Source of the DNA: Sphingobacteriales bacterium
GTDB lineage: Bacteria > Bacteroidota > Bacteroidia > Chitinophagales > JADIYW01
NCBI GenBank assembly: GCA_016719635.1
Contig: JADJYT010000002.1
Span: 248,001 to 312,000, forward strand
Direction: 5' to 3'
Length of the DNA: 64,000 nucleotides
The translations under genes were made by a program, and so were the position numbers. The notes under the pieces were generated by a model. It was given only the letters and a program-made list of their open reading frames with translations, did no database searches and was not told the origin of the DNA. Positions 44,121-53,219 of this stretch are shown here, piece after piece. The stretch's first letter is position 1, and each line of letters begins with the position of its first letter.

Positions 44121-44254
44121 GGCATAACAGCGGTCACGGCGCAATGGCTGCAATATTCTTAATTCAACTTCACTCTTCTTAAAATCTTTTCACTAAATTT
44201 ATACTGCAGGCTGCGAACTCGCCACTGTCGCCGGGCAGCAAAACCGTTGTAAGC
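44121..44254 (+). other. attC-like site 1
   Basis: Starts GGCATAACAGCGG and ends CAAAACCGTTGTAAGC. It shares with site 2 (53029-53176) ATAACAGCGGT, GC-CAATGGCTGCAAT-TTC, AATCTTTTC and the CNNGC...AANCGTTGTAAGC-type end. The end bases GTTGTAAGC (44246-44254) are complementary, with one G-T mismatch, to GCTTATAAC (53029-53037) that opens site 2 after the efflux operon. In integrons the first bases of a cassette pair in this way with the left arm of its own attC. No integrase is present in the window. Confidence 0.5.
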
Positions 44255-44581
44255 AAGACTAAAAGACAACAGTGCAACGATCAAATGGACAACAAAACGA
44301 CCAGACTTTTGACTACCAAATAATTCTCGGGCGACAAAAACTCGGTTGAAAATTTCGCTGTAACTCGACAGCGACCAGACCATTTTGCCGACACTAAAGC
44401 CAACGCAAGGTTTTTAAAATATTTCTACCGCACATTTTAAAAAATAATTTTAGCCAGCCGGCATCGGCACATTTGGGAGTTGTCCCTCACACAACCCGAC
44501 ACACAGGCAAACTCAAAAAGAGCCAATTATCCACCGCACCAAGATGATTTTCGTCACATTTTAAAGTTTTCTCAAAAAAAC

Positions 44582-44631
44582 TTGCAGGTATAAATAAAAT
44601 AAACTATTTTTGTGAGCGAATATTCACTTAC
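44582..44631 (+). promoter_or_regulatory. Efflux-operon promoter with overlapping TetR operator
   Basis: TTG (44582-44584), 20-nt spacer, TATTTTTG (44605-44612): an exact Bacteroidota promoter. Directly after it GTGAGCGAATATTCACTTAC (44612-44631) is a near-perfect palindrome, 16 of 20 positions symmetric, centred on GAATATTC and covering the expected transcription start. A TetR-family gene lies in the operon it controls (45063-45653), so autoregulation with the pump is likely. Confidence 0.78.
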
Positions 44632-44648
44632 TTAAAAATATATACAAA

Positions 44649-45056
44649 ATGAACGGTAAAAACAACATAGCAATAGGCTTCCTGACAATGGGGCTTTTTA
44701 TGGCTTACGGCTTTCTATTAATTTACCTGCGTGACTTCGCTCCGGGTAGAGAAGAATGGGCGAACTCATACAGTATCGGCAAGCATTTTGAAAGCAGACT
44801 GGCTCACGTTCACGGGAACTTGTTCGCCTTTCTAAACATCCTAATTGGCTATTTGCTTCTACATTTCAGAGACAAACTTCAAAACGTGAAAGCTATTTCT
44901 TGGTTGGCACTTACAGGTTTATTAATGCCAATAGGAATACTAACGGAGGTGTATTTTGGTTTGCCTCCTGCACTGGTATTAATTGGAGCAATTGCAATGA
45001 CAGCCTCTGTGATTTGGTTAGGAGTTGCTTTTTTGAAAATGAGAACAATAAACTAA
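44649..45056 (+). CDS. Four-TM membrane protein, first gene of the efflux operon
   Basis: 135 residues with four hydrophobic helices and a conserved-looking loop HVHGNLFAFLNILIGYLL. The His-x-His-Gly-Asn arrangement within a four-helix bundle loosely recalls the styrene-oxide-isomerase-like membrane family, but the similarity is too weak to name it. It begins the operon 36 nt after the promoter, 6 nt before the TetR gene. It might sense or modify the compound that induces the pump. Confidence 0.7.
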   Translation: MNGKNNIAIGFLTMGLFMAYGFLLIYLRDFAPGREEWANSYSIGKHFESRLAHVHGNLFAFLNILIGYLLLHFRDKLQNVKAISWLALTGLLMPIGILTEVYFGLPPALVLIGAIAMTASVIWLGVAFLKMRTIN

Positions 45057-45062
45057 TAACAA

Positions 45063-45653
45063 ATGACAACAGCAATTTCAGACAGACAACTTGAAATTAT
45101 CGATGCAGCTGGTAAAATATTGACTGCTTCGGGAGTAAGTGGTTTAACAATTAAGAACCTTGCAAAGGAAATGAAGTTTTCTGAGAGTGCCATTTACAGG
45201 CACTTTACAAGTAAAGAAGAAATAATTATTGCCTTACTTGAATATCTTGCTAAGAGTATGGATGAACGCTATACTAATGCAATTTCCAGCGAACAGTCAC
45301 CCGAAGAAAAATTCACAACGCTGTTTCAAAATCAATTTTCATTTTTTAAAAAGAACCCTCACTTTGTAGTGGCGGTGTTTTCTGACGGACTGATGGAAGA
45401 AAATCAACGTATCAACGAAACGATATTGAAAATAATGGGTGTAAAGATGAAACACTTGATGCCGATTATTTTGGAAGGTCAACAAAAGAAAGATTTTACT
45501 AATGCAATATCATCTGATGAATTAATGCATATCGTGATGGGAACTTTTAGACTGCAAATGTTTAAATGGAGAGTTGCAAATTTTCAATTTGACATTATCC
45601 GAAACGGTGACAATATGATACAATCAGTGTTAACATTAATCAAATCAAAATGA
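45063..45653 (+). CDS. TetR/AcrR family transcriptional regulator
   Basis: 196 residues. The N-terminal helix-turn-helix is typical (IIDAAGKILTASGVSGLTIKNLAKEM...ESAIYRHFTSKEEIIIALLEYL), followed by a ligand-binding domain. It is in the same operon as the RND pump and the palindromic operator at 44612-44631 is its probable target. It overlaps the next gene by 4 nt. Confidence 0.93.
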   Translation: MTTAISDRQLEIIDAAGKILTASGVSGLTIKNLAKEMKFSESAIYRHFTSKEEIIIALLEYLAKSMDERYTNAISSEQSPEEKFTTLFQNQFSFFKKNPHFVVAVFSDGLMEENQRINETILKIMGVKMKHLMPIILEGQQKKDFTNAISSDELMHIVMGTFRLQMFKWRVANFQFDIIRNGDNMIQSVLTLIKSK

Positions 45654-46048
45654 AGAAAATACTTCCATATTTATTTGCAACTCTCCTCGCTGGGTTTGGC
45701 TTGCTTACTTTATTCCTAAGTACATCTGTAATTTTTGATTTGTTTGGTATTAGAGCCAAAGAAGGCAATTACGTTCTGTTTGTAGTTTGGTCAAATTTCA
45801 TCAGTAGCATTCTTTATTTATTTGCAGCTTATGGGTTTATTAAAAACAAAAAATGGACAGCTACACTCTTAGGAATTTCAACAATTATACTCATCGCTGC
45901 ATTTATCGGACTTAAAATACACGCTAATTCGGGTGGTATTTATGAAACAAAAACTGTTGGTGCAATGATTTTTAGAACGAGCCTAACGCTTGTATTTGCT
46001 GCGATAGCATTTTTTACCATTAACAAAAGATATTCAGTTAAGATTTAA
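45650..46048 (+). CDS. Four-TM membrane protein of unknown function
   Basis: 132 residues, four predicted helices (about 5-25, 42-64, 70-90, 107-127) with a short loop KIHANSGGIYETKTVGAMIFRT before the last helix. It starts within the TetR stop (ATGA), so translation is coupled. I do not recognise the family. Its position between the regulator and a metal-binding-like lipoprotein suggests a role tied to the pump. Confidence 0.72.
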   Translation: MKKILPYLFATLLAGFGLLTLFLSTSVIFDLFGIRAKEGNYVLFVVWSNFISSILYLFAAYGFIKNKKWTATLLGISTIILIAAFIGLKIHANSGGIYETKTVGAMIFRTSLTLVFAAIAFFTINKRYSVKI

Positions 46049-46051
46049 AAT

Positions 46052-46522
46052 ATGAAAAAGACTATCTTAAAATTAGCAATAGCTGCAATGTTTATGAGCA
46101 GCCTTATGGTAAGTTGTGGCAATGCAACTGACAAACCGAACGAGCAGAAGGAAGCAAGTTCGCAAACAGATCATCATCACGAAGGAGAAAGTGAAGACAT
46201 CGAACTTAACAATGGCGAAAGATGGAAAGTAGATGCCAAAATGATAATGCATATTCGCAATATGGAAAATGATATTGTTTCTTTTGCTAAGGCTGAACAA
46301 AAAGATTACAAATCATTAGCTGAAAATCTACAAACCAATATTGATTTACTTACTTCAAACTGCACAATGAAAGGCAAAGCCCACGATGAATTGCACAAGT
46401 GGCTATTACCCTACATTGATTTGGTAAAAGAACTTTCAGAAGCTAAAGACGAAACCGAAGCAGCAAAACAATTTGAAAACATTCAAACTTCATTCAACAC
46501 ATTTAATCAATACTTCCAATGA
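46052..46522 (+). CDS. Lipoprotein with His cluster and CTMKGKAHDELH motif
   Basis: 156 residues, lipobox at LMVSC near residue 22. The mature part begins with a His/Glu patch (TDHHHEGESED) and continues as probable helical bundle; NCTMKGKAHDELHKWLLPY near residue 110 has Cys, Met and two His in a helix-like spacing, suggestive of metal or heme binding. No established family name is known to me; similar lipoproteins occur beside Bacteroidota efflux and copper genes. It overlaps the cupin gene by 4 nt. Confidence 0.7.
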   Translation: MKKTILKLAIAAMFMSSLMVSCGNATDKPNEQKEASSQTDHHHEGESEDIELNNGERWKVDAKMIMHIRNMENDIVSFAKAEQKDYKSLAENLQTNIDLLTSNCTMKGKAHDELHKWLLPYIDLVKELSEAKDETEAAKQFENIQTSFNTFNQYFQ

Positions 46523-46806
46523 ACATAAAAGAATTACACACACAAGAAAAACCAGTCTCACCAACTTCTCTTTTCAAAAGTGAATTAGGAAATGCAACAG
46601 CTATTCAAATTTTGAAAGGTGAAAAGTTAAAAGAGCATATTACCAAAACACCAACACTTTTGATTTGTGTGGAAGGAGAAGTGATTTTTGAAAATGAAAA
46701 AGGGATAAAAGAAACACTATTATCGGGTGACTTTATAAATATAGAACCTATGGTAAAACATTGGTTTTTAGGAATAAATGAAAGTCAATTAATTCTCATT
46801 AAGTAA
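46519..46806 (+). CDS. Small cupin-domain protein
   Basis: 95 residues forming a single short cupin barrel: SELGNATAIQILKGEKLKEH, then PTLLICVEGEVIFENEKG, then LLSGDFINIEPMVKHWF. The two His that usually bind metal are reduced (EHI and KHWF). Such mini-cupins often bind a small ligand or regulate. Cotranscribed with the efflux genes. Confidence 0.8.
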   Translation: MNIKELHTQEKPVSPTSLFKSELGNATAIQILKGEKLKEHITKTPTLLICVEGEVIFENEKGIKETLLSGDFINIEPMVKHWFLGINESQLILIK

Positions 46807-46818
46807 AAAAATTGTCCA

Positions 46819-48153
46819 ATGAAGTTAGCGAATATTCACAAACATTTTATTGCTCTATTATTGATAATAGGTGGCTTTCAATCTGCACAAGCACAAACTT
46901 GGTCGTTGCAACAATGTATTGACACCGCACAGGTTCATAACAAAATCCTGCAAATGAGCAGAAACAATATGGCCATTGGTGAACAAAGAGAAAAAGAAGC
47001 CAAAGCCAATTTAATCCCGAAAGTAACAGCCAATGCTGATTACAAGTATTTTACCAATTTGCCATACCAGTTGATGCCATTATCCACATTCAATCCGACA
47101 GCTCCAGAAGGTCAGTTTAAAGAAGCTCAATTTGGCGTTCCGCATAACATCAATGCAAACTTGCAACTCTCAATGCCTTTGTATAATCCGCAGGTTTATG
47201 GAGCAATACAAACTACAAAAATTGCTTCGGAATTACAAGAATTGCAGTATCAAAAAACGGAAGAGCAAATCTATTTTGAAATTTCCAATTTGTATTACAA
47301 TGCCCAAATCATGCATCATCAATTGACATTTATTGACAGTAATCTGATTAATGCAGAACGGTTTTTAAAAAATATGCAATTGCTCAATGAACAATTGCTT
47401 GCCAAAGGAACAGATGTAAGCAAAGTAAAATTGCAAGTATTGCAATTAACCACCCAAAAAGAAACCATCAAAAGCAAATACGAGCAGGTTCTAAATGCTT
47501 TGAAATTTGCTATGGGTATTTCTATTGAACAAAATTTGCAAATTGATTCAAACATTCAATATCAAAACACAAATGAATACACTACTTCATCAATTTTAGA
47601 TATTCGAATAATAAAAACTCAAAACCGCTTATTGTCGAGTGAACTCAACACACTCAATAAATCAAGGTATTTGCCTTCGCTAAATCTGGTTGGAATGTAT
47701 GGAACAACGGGCTTTGCCTATAACGGAAAACCTGCTTCTTTTCTGAATTTTTATCCGATTGGCTTTGCAGGTATTCAACTATCCTATCCACTATTTAACG
47801 GAACGGTTACGTTTCGAAAAATAAATCAGAAAACGCTTGAACTCCGAAACAATGAACTTCAATTTGGAATGTTTACCGAACAAAACAATATGCAAGTTGA
47901 AAATGCCAAACTTCAAAGAGAAGATGCTAAAAAAACGGTAGAAACCACAACCGAACAAATTCAATTGGCACAAACAATCTACGAAAAAACCGTTCTTCAA
48001 CAGAAACAAGGAACGGCAAGTTTAACAGATGTTTTGCTTGCAGACAATGCTTTGCGAGAAGCACAACAAACTTATCTATCTGCAGTAATTGATTACTTAA
48101 AAGCAGATTTAGAACTAAAAAAACTCACAGGAAATATTTCAACAAACAAATAA
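46819..48153 (+). CDS. TolC-family outer-membrane efflux protein
   Basis: 444 residues; signal peptide then the outer-membrane factor repeats with long alpha-helices (QQCIDTAQVHNKILQMSRNN, GEQREKEAKANLIPKVTANADYKYF cited in part) and a C-terminal helix QQTYLSAVIDYLKADLELKKLTG. It forms the outer-membrane exit duct of an RND tripartite pump with the two following genes (adaptor and RND transporter), 8 nt apart. Confidence 0.92.
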   Translation: MKLANIHKHFIALLLIIGGFQSAQAQTWSLQQCIDTAQVHNKILQMSRNNMAIGEQREKEAKANLIPKVTANADYKYFTNLPYQLMPLSTFNPTAPEGQFKEAQFGVPHNINANLQLSMPLYNPQVYGAIQTTKIASELQELQYQKTEEQIYFEISNLYYNAQIMHHQLTFIDSNLINAERFLKNMQLLNEQLLAKGTDVSKVKLQVLQLTTQKETIKSKYEQVLNALKFAMGISIEQNLQIDSNIQYQNTNEYTTSSILDIRIIKTQNRLLSSELNTLNKSRYLPSLNLVGMYGTTGFAYNGKPASFLNFYPIGFAGIQLSYPLFNGTVTFRKINQKTLELRNNELQFGMFTEQNNMQVENAKLQREDAKKTVETTTEQIQLAQTIYEKTVLQQKQGTASLTDVLLADNALREAQQTYLSAVIDYLKADLELKKLTGNISTNK

Positions 48154-48161
48154 TTATCACA

Positions 48162-49232
48162 ATGAATGCAAAATCATTAATCCTAAAAAAAGTGCTATAC
48201 GTTATCATACCGTTGGCGTTAATTGCCATTGTGGTAATTAAGTTGAAAACAAACAAGGAAATTACGCAGAGTAAAGTGTATCAATATGATAAAGAACAAG
48301 CTATAAATGTTCAAGTAGATACATTGCAACTTGAAAATGTGAATAAAGAATTTTCTTATTCAGGCACATTTGAGCCCAACAAGGAAACCAAAATAAGTGC
48401 CGAATTACAAGGGAAAATCAACACCATTTTAGTTGATGCTGGAAGCGTGGTAAGTAAAGGCCAAACTTTAATTCAGCTGGACAATTCATTGCTAAAATTG
48501 CAACTGCAAACTATTGAAGTGCAAATAGAAGGATTGGAAGCAGATGTAAATCGCTATACCATTTTGGCTAAAGCAGATGCCATTCAAGGTGTACAATTAG
48601 AAAAAGCAGAATTAGGTTTGAAATCTGTTAAAGTTCAGAAAGCAACTTTATTGGAGCAGATAAACAAAACCACTATCAAAGCACCATTTAGCGGAGTGGT
48701 TACCGCTAAATTGAGTGAAGAAGGAGCATTTGCAGCTCCCGGTGTTCCATTGCTTCAAATAACTGACATTACAACTTTAAGGTTCACTGTAAATGTTCCC
48801 GAAAAAGATTTAAGCCAGTTCAAATTAAATCAAAGCTATTCACTTTCGGCAGATGCCTATTCTGAAATTTTATTGATTGGAAAAACTACTATGATTGGCA
48901 GTAAAGCTAATATGGGCAGTAGTTTTCCTGTTCAGTTTACGGTAAATAACACATCGGACTTGAAAATAAAATCTGGGATGTTTGGTAAAGTTTTACTTAA
49001 AAGCGAAACGTCTGGAAAGGGAATTATAATTCCGTCTTCTGCCATACAAGGCACTGAAAACCAATCTCAAGTTTACATAGTGAAAAATGGCAAAGCCCTT
49101 TTGCAAAACATCACTATATCAAATAAGATACAGAACAAAGCAGTTGTTTCAAATGGATTAAATGCAGGTGATGTAATTGTAACGAATGGCTTCATCAATC
49201 TTTTTGATGGTGCAAATGTAACTGTTAAATAA
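48162..49232 (+). CDS. RND efflux periplasmic adaptor subunit
   Basis: 356 residues with an N-terminal membrane anchor, the barrel-sandwich/lipoyl segments (SAELQGKINTILVDAGSVVSKGQ, cited in part; KAPFSGVVTAKLSEEGAFAAPG), a short coiled coil between, and a beta-barrel LRFTVNVPEKDLSQF. Belongs to the HlyD/MFP family of RND pumps. It bridges the upstream TolC-like protein and the downstream transporter. Confidence 0.94.
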   Translation: MNAKSLILKKVLYVIIPLALIAIVVIKLKTNKEITQSKVYQYDKEQAINVQVDTLQLENVNKEFSYSGTFEPNKETKISAELQGKINTILVDAGSVVSKGQTLIQLDNSLLKLQLQTIEVQIEGLEADVNRYTILAKADAIQGVQLEKAELGLKSVKVQKATLLEQINKTTIKAPFSGVVTAKLSEEGAFAAPGVPLLQITDITTLRFTVNVPEKDLSQFKLNQSYSLSADAYSEILLIGKTTMIGSKANMGSSFPVQFTVNNTSDLKIKSGMFGKVLLKSETSGKGIIIPSSAIQGTENQSQVYIVKNGKALLQNITISNKIQNKAVVSNGLNAGDVIVTNGFINLFDGANVTVK

Positions 49233-49244
49233 AATCAGCGAAAA

Positions 49245-52200
49245 ATGAATATTACAGAAATATCAATCAAACGGCCTTCGCTAATAATAGTGCTTTTCAG
49301 CGTATTTACTTTATTAGGATTTATCGGGTATAAAAATTTGAGTTACGAATTAATGCCTGACTTTAATCAGCCAGTAGTTGTAATTAAAACAGTTTATCCA
49401 GGTGCCGAACCCAACGAAGTAGAAACATCCGTTTCACGGAAAATCGAAGATGCTTTGTCCAACTTGGAAGGTGTAGATTACTTGGTTACAAAGTCATTAC
49501 CCAATGCTTCTATCATCATAGCCAATCTGAAATACGGAACAGATTTGGATAAGTCAATGCAAGACGCACAACGCTACATTGATAACATTCGAAAAGATTT
49601 ACCACAGGATATTTTAAGTCCTGTAATGAGTAAAGTTTCCCCAAATGATTTGCCGATAATGTCTATTAGTGCAACAAGTAATATGTCCGCCACTGAGTTT
49701 TATCAGAAAATGAAAGATGATTATTTGCCCCAAATACAACAAATAAAAGGCGTTGCGGAGATTACTGTTTTAGGCGGTGAAGAAAGAGAAATACAAGTAA
49801 AAATAAATCAGGACAAACTGAAATTGTATAAAATTTCAATGGTTCAGGTTATTGAAGCAATTAATCGTTCTGGCTTAGACTTACCTGCTGGAAAGGTGCA
49901 AACCGAGAAAGAAAGTAATTCAGTTCGTTTAACAGGAAAATTTGCATCTATTGAGGATATTAAAAATGTTCAGGTGGCAATGCCAGTTGTAGGAAGTCCA
50001 GTTTATGTAAAAGATGTGGCAGATGTTATAGATGGTATAAAAGAAACCACTTCCATAAGCCGCTACAACAGTCAAAACGGTATTGGTTTATTGCTAAAAA
50101 AGCAAGGAGATGCAAACGCAGTAGATGTTTCAAAAGCAGTTCGAGAAAAATTTCAATCTATCAAACAACAAAATGCCAGTTCGGGTGTGAAATTTATTAT
50201 TGCAGATGATAGCACCGACAACACGATTGCAGCCGTTAATTCCGTTGTTTTCGATTTGATTTTGGCGGTGTTATTGGTTTCGTTGGTAATGCTTTTATTC
50301 CTGAGAAGTTTTAGAAATTCATTAATCGTTTTGATAGCTATTCCAACATCTTTAGTTACCGCATTCGCTGTTATGTGGCTTTTGGGTTACACCTTAAACT
50401 TAATGACCTTGCTGGCAATGTCTTTAATCATTGGTATTCTGGTTGATGATGCTACCGTAGTTTTAGAAAACATACAAAAGCACTTAGATAAAGGAAAAGA
50501 CAAACGATCTGCTGCTATGGATGGCCGAATGGAAATTGGCTTTGCGGCATTATCCATCACCTTGGTTGACGTTGTGGTTTTCTTACCCATTCTTTTTCTT
50601 CAAGTATTTGTTGCCGATATGCTCAAACAGTTTTCGGTTGTGGTAGTTACGTCTACACTCACCAGTTTATTGGTTGGTTTTACTTTAACACCTTGGATGG
50701 CTTCTCGTATTGGCAAAAAAGAAGATTTACAACCTACCAATTTTTTCAATCGCTTTTTGCTATGGTTTGAAATTCAGTTAGAAAACTTCAATGAATGGTA
50801 TGGTCGCAGATTAGAATGGGTTTTGAGCCATAAATTAGCTTTTACAGGTATCGTTATTGTGCTTTTTGCAATGACTTTAGGGATTATGAAACAAGGAATT
50901 ATTGGTAAAGAATTAATATCAACAGGTGACCAAGGCAAATTTAGAATGGCTTTAGAGTATGATAAATCCACATCTATACAACAGAATAACTTAATTGCAC
51001 AAAAAATTGAAACATACATTATTCAACAACCCGAAGTAGCAACGGTGTTCAGCAACATTGGCGGACCAAGCACTGGGATTGGAAGTTTGGGTGTTGGTTC
51101 TGCAAATAAAACTGAATTTACTATTCAATTAAAATCCAAAACCGAATTGGATAACTTAGCTACCGAGACATTTATGAAAAATCTTCGGGAAGAACTAAAG
51201 TCAAAATATCCGAGTATCAATTATTCAATGGCAGCATTGGGTTTAATTCCACGTTCAGCACCAATCGAAATTACGTTAAGCGGTAGCAATTTGAATTTGG
51301 TGATGAAAGCAGGTGATGAATTGAAAACGGTTATTGAAAAAATTCCCGGAGCGGATAATGTTCGCTTATCCGTTGAAGCAGGTAGTCCCGAATACAAAAT
51401 AATTCCCGACAAGGATAAAATGCAACGTTTAGGCTTAACAACCGCTTATGTTGGTTTGAACCTAAGAACTGCCTTTACAGGAAATGATGATGCAACCTTA
51501 ACCGAAAATGGAACTGAATATCCTGTGCGGATTTGGTTAGATGAATTTAGCCGACAAAATTTTGAAGATGTTCAACAACTGTCCATTATTAATCCAATGG
51601 GAATACCAATTGAAGTTTCACAGTTTGCAAGCGTAGAGCAAGATAATTCTCCGTCCTTGTTAGAACGAAAAGACCGACAACCAGCAGTTACACTTACTTC
51701 TGACGCTTTAGGCAGACCATCAGGAACTGTTGCTGATGATGTAATTGCATATCTCAAAGAAAATCCATTGCCAAACGGCATACAAATGACTTGGGGAAGT
51801 GACATCAAAAGACAGAATGATAGTTTTGGAGCATTAGGTTCAGTGTTACTCATTTCCTTTTTGCTGATTTACTTGATTATGGTAGCACTCTATGACAGTT
51901 TTGTTTATCCATTTGTAGTGTTATTTTCAATTCCAGTTGCAACTATTGGGGCTTTTTTCGCATTGAATTTGTCGTTAAGCAATTTGAGTTTATTCGCCCT
52001 ATTGGGTTTAATTATGCTAATGGGCTTAGTGGTAAAAAACGCTATTCTAATTGTTGATTTTACCAATCAATTAAAAGCAGAAGGCAAACATTTCAAAGAA
52101 GCGTTAATCATTGCTGGAAAAGGTCGTATGCGGCCAATCCTAATGACAACACTATCAATGGTTGTTGGTATGCTTCCTATTGCAATGGCAACAGGAACAG

Positions 52201-52337
52201 CGGCAGAGTGGAAAAACGGACTTGCTTGGGTAATCATTGGCGGACTTATATCATCTTTAATTTTGACTGTATTTTTAGTGCCTATGGTCTATTATTTAGT
52301 TGACACAGCGAAAGAAAAAATAAATCGTAAAAAATAA
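49245..52337 (+). CDS. RND transporter, HAE1/AcrB-type
   Basis: 1030 residues with 12 TM helices in the RND pattern. Start MNITEISIKRPSLIIVLF, porter-domain segments SYELMPDFNQPVVVIKTVYPGAEPNEVE (cited in part), and in TM4 GILVDDATVVLENIQKHL with the two Asp used for proton relay. Another RND signature, LKAEGKHFKEALIIAGKGRMRPILMTTLSMVVGMLP (cited in part), is near the end. It exports hydrophobic compounds or drugs using proton motive force; substrate cannot be read. AT-rich codons compared with the his/thr genes. Confidence 0.94.
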   Translation: MNITEISIKRPSLIIVLFSVFTLLGFIGYKNLSYELMPDFNQPVVVIKTVYPGAEPNEVETSVSRKIEDALSNLEGVDYLVTKSLPNASIIIANLKYGTDLDKSMQDAQRYIDNIRKDLPQDILSPVMSKVSPNDLPIMSISATSNMSATEFYQKMKDDYLPQIQQIKGVAEITVLGGEEREIQVKINQDKLKLYKISMVQVIEAINRSGLDLPAGKVQTEKESNSVRLTGKFASIEDIKNVQVAMPVVGSPVYVKDVADVIDGIKETTSISRYNSQNGIGLLLKKQGDANAVDVSKAVREKFQSIKQQNASSGVKFIIADDSTDNTIAAVNSVVFDLILAVLLVSLVMLLFLRSFRNSLIVLIAIPTSLVTAFAVMWLLGYTLNLMTLLAMSLIIGILVDDATVVLENIQKHLDKGKDKRSAAMDGRMEIGFAALSITLVDVVVFLPILFLQVFVADMLKQFSVVVVTSTLTSLLVGFTLTPWMASRIGKKEDLQPTNFFNRFLLWFEIQLENFNEWYGRRLEWVLSHKLAFTGIVIVLFAMTLGIMKQGIIGKELISTGDQGKFRMALEYDKSTSIQQNNLIAQKIETYIIQQPEVATVFSNIGGPSTGIGSLGVGSANKTEFTIQLKSKTELDNLATETFMKNLREELKSKYPSINYSMAALGLIPRSAPIEITLSGSNLNLVMKAGDELKTVIEKIPGADNVRLSVEAGSPEYKIIPDKDKMQRLGLTTAYVGLNLRTAFTGNDDATLTENGTEYPVRIWLDEFSRQNFEDVQQLSIINPMGIPIEVSQFASVEQDNSPSLLERKDRQPAVTLTSDALGRPSGTVADDVIAYLKENPLPNGIQMTWGSDIKRQNDSFGALGSVLLISFLLIYLIMVALYDSFVYPFVVLFSIPVATIGAFFALNLSLSNLSLFALLGLIMLMGLVVKNAILIVDFTNQLKAEGKHFKEALIIAGKGRMRPILMTTLSMVVGMLPIAMATGTAAEWKNGLAWVIIGGLISSLILTVFLVPMVYYLVDTAKEKINRKK

Positions 52338-52342
52338 TTGAA

Positions 52343-52792
52343 ATGAAAATAACAATCATAACACTACTCGCATTTGTTATATCAGTCACACTTTGTTCAT
52401 TTGCCAAACCGAATGCAGAAACATTTTCCTTAACAATTGAGGTAAAGAATTTACGGAATGAAAAAGGAGTAGTTCAATTTGCACTTTATAACAAAGATGG
52501 CTCAATCCCAGATGAAGATTATGAAAACTATTACAAAATTGTAAAAGGCGAAATTGTGAATGGTTCATCAACAATTACTTATAAAGATATTCCATCTGGA
52601 AAATATGCTGTTAACATTTTACACGATGAAAACAAGAATGGCAAAATTGACAAAGGTTTTATTTTGCCAGTAGAAGGTATTGGCTTTTCAAATTTCCAAT
52701 CCATTGGCTTGACAAACAGACCTAATTTTTCAAAAGCAAGTTTTGAGTTAAAAGAAAACAAGACAATTAATATAAAGATGATTTATATGTAA
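52343..52792 (+). CDS. DUF2141 domain secreted protein
   Basis: 149 residues: signal peptide (LLAFVISVTLCSFA) and a DUF2141 domain with the start SLTIEVKNLRNEKGVVQFALYNKDG (cited in part), then PSGKYAVNILHDENKNGKIDKGF and the closing beta strands. The DENKNGKID stretch resembles a calcium-binding loop. Last gene of the efflux operon, 5 nt after the transporter. Confidence 0.82.
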   Translation: MKITIITLLAFVISVTLCSFAKPNAETFSLTIEVKNLRNEKGVVQFALYNKDGSIPDEDYENYYKIVKGEIVNGSSTITYKDIPSGKYAVNILHDENKNGKIDKGFILPVEGIGFSNFQSIGLTNRPNFSKASFELKENKTINIKMIYM

Positions 52793-52811
52793 GACAGTTA
52801 AGCCATCGCAC

Positions 52812-52880
52812 AGGTGTAAGCACATCTGCAATTCGCACAAGCCAACGCACAGAACAAAAATTGCAAAAGAGCTTACACCT
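52812..52880. repeat. 10-bp inverted repeat after the efflux operon
   Basis: AGGTGTAAGC (52812-52821) and GCTTACACCT (52871-52880) are exactly complementary and 49 nt apart. They begin 19 nt after the DUF2141 stop, before site 2. The GTGTAAGC/GCTTACAC words echo GTTGTAAGC at the left end of the efflux unit. The 427-bp region 52793-53219 has no gene of its own. Confidence 0.55.
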
Positions 52881-53028
52881 TTGCCACCCAAAGAAAAATT
52901 ATTTTTTAAAATCTCCCCTTTAAAAATTTTTAAAACCGCAACAGCACAGCCGACAAAAAAGCAGCTCGACAATTACAGCAAAATCAACGTCAGACAAGAA
53001 CTTTACAACCTCGACAGACAGAATGCCA

Positions 53029-53176
53029 GCTTATAACAGCGGTGCCTGTTGCACAACAGCTTGGCACAATGGCTGCAATTTCCTGGTTAAGCCATAACAA
53101 CTTAGAATCTTTTCGGTATATTTATTCTTCAAGCTTACCGAAATCACCGTTTCTGCAAGCCCCAAACGTTAGGTGC
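53029..53176 (+). other. attC-like site 2
   Basis: Begins GCTTATAACAGCGG and ends CAAACGTTAGGTGC. Internal TTTCGGTA (53112-53119) and TACCGAAA (53137-53144) form an 8-bp stem, like the terminal stem of attC sites, and CGGTG/CACCG pairs further out. The right end GTTAGGTGC (53168-53176) is a perfect 9-bp complement of GCACCTAAC (54081-54089) at the start of the next site. GTTAGGT fits GTTRRRY and ACCTAAC fits RYYYAAC, the integron R' and R'' cores. Confidence 0.55.
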
Positions 53177-53219
53177 AAGCGTAGCGGACGAAATACAACA
53201 TAACAAATTCATAGACACA

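Noticed and set aside
44159..44383. A 74-residue minus-strand frame in the island's left intergenic region
   Set aside because: It overlaps attC-like site 1, has no domain and no clear start signal, and its composition looks like structured non-coding DNA.
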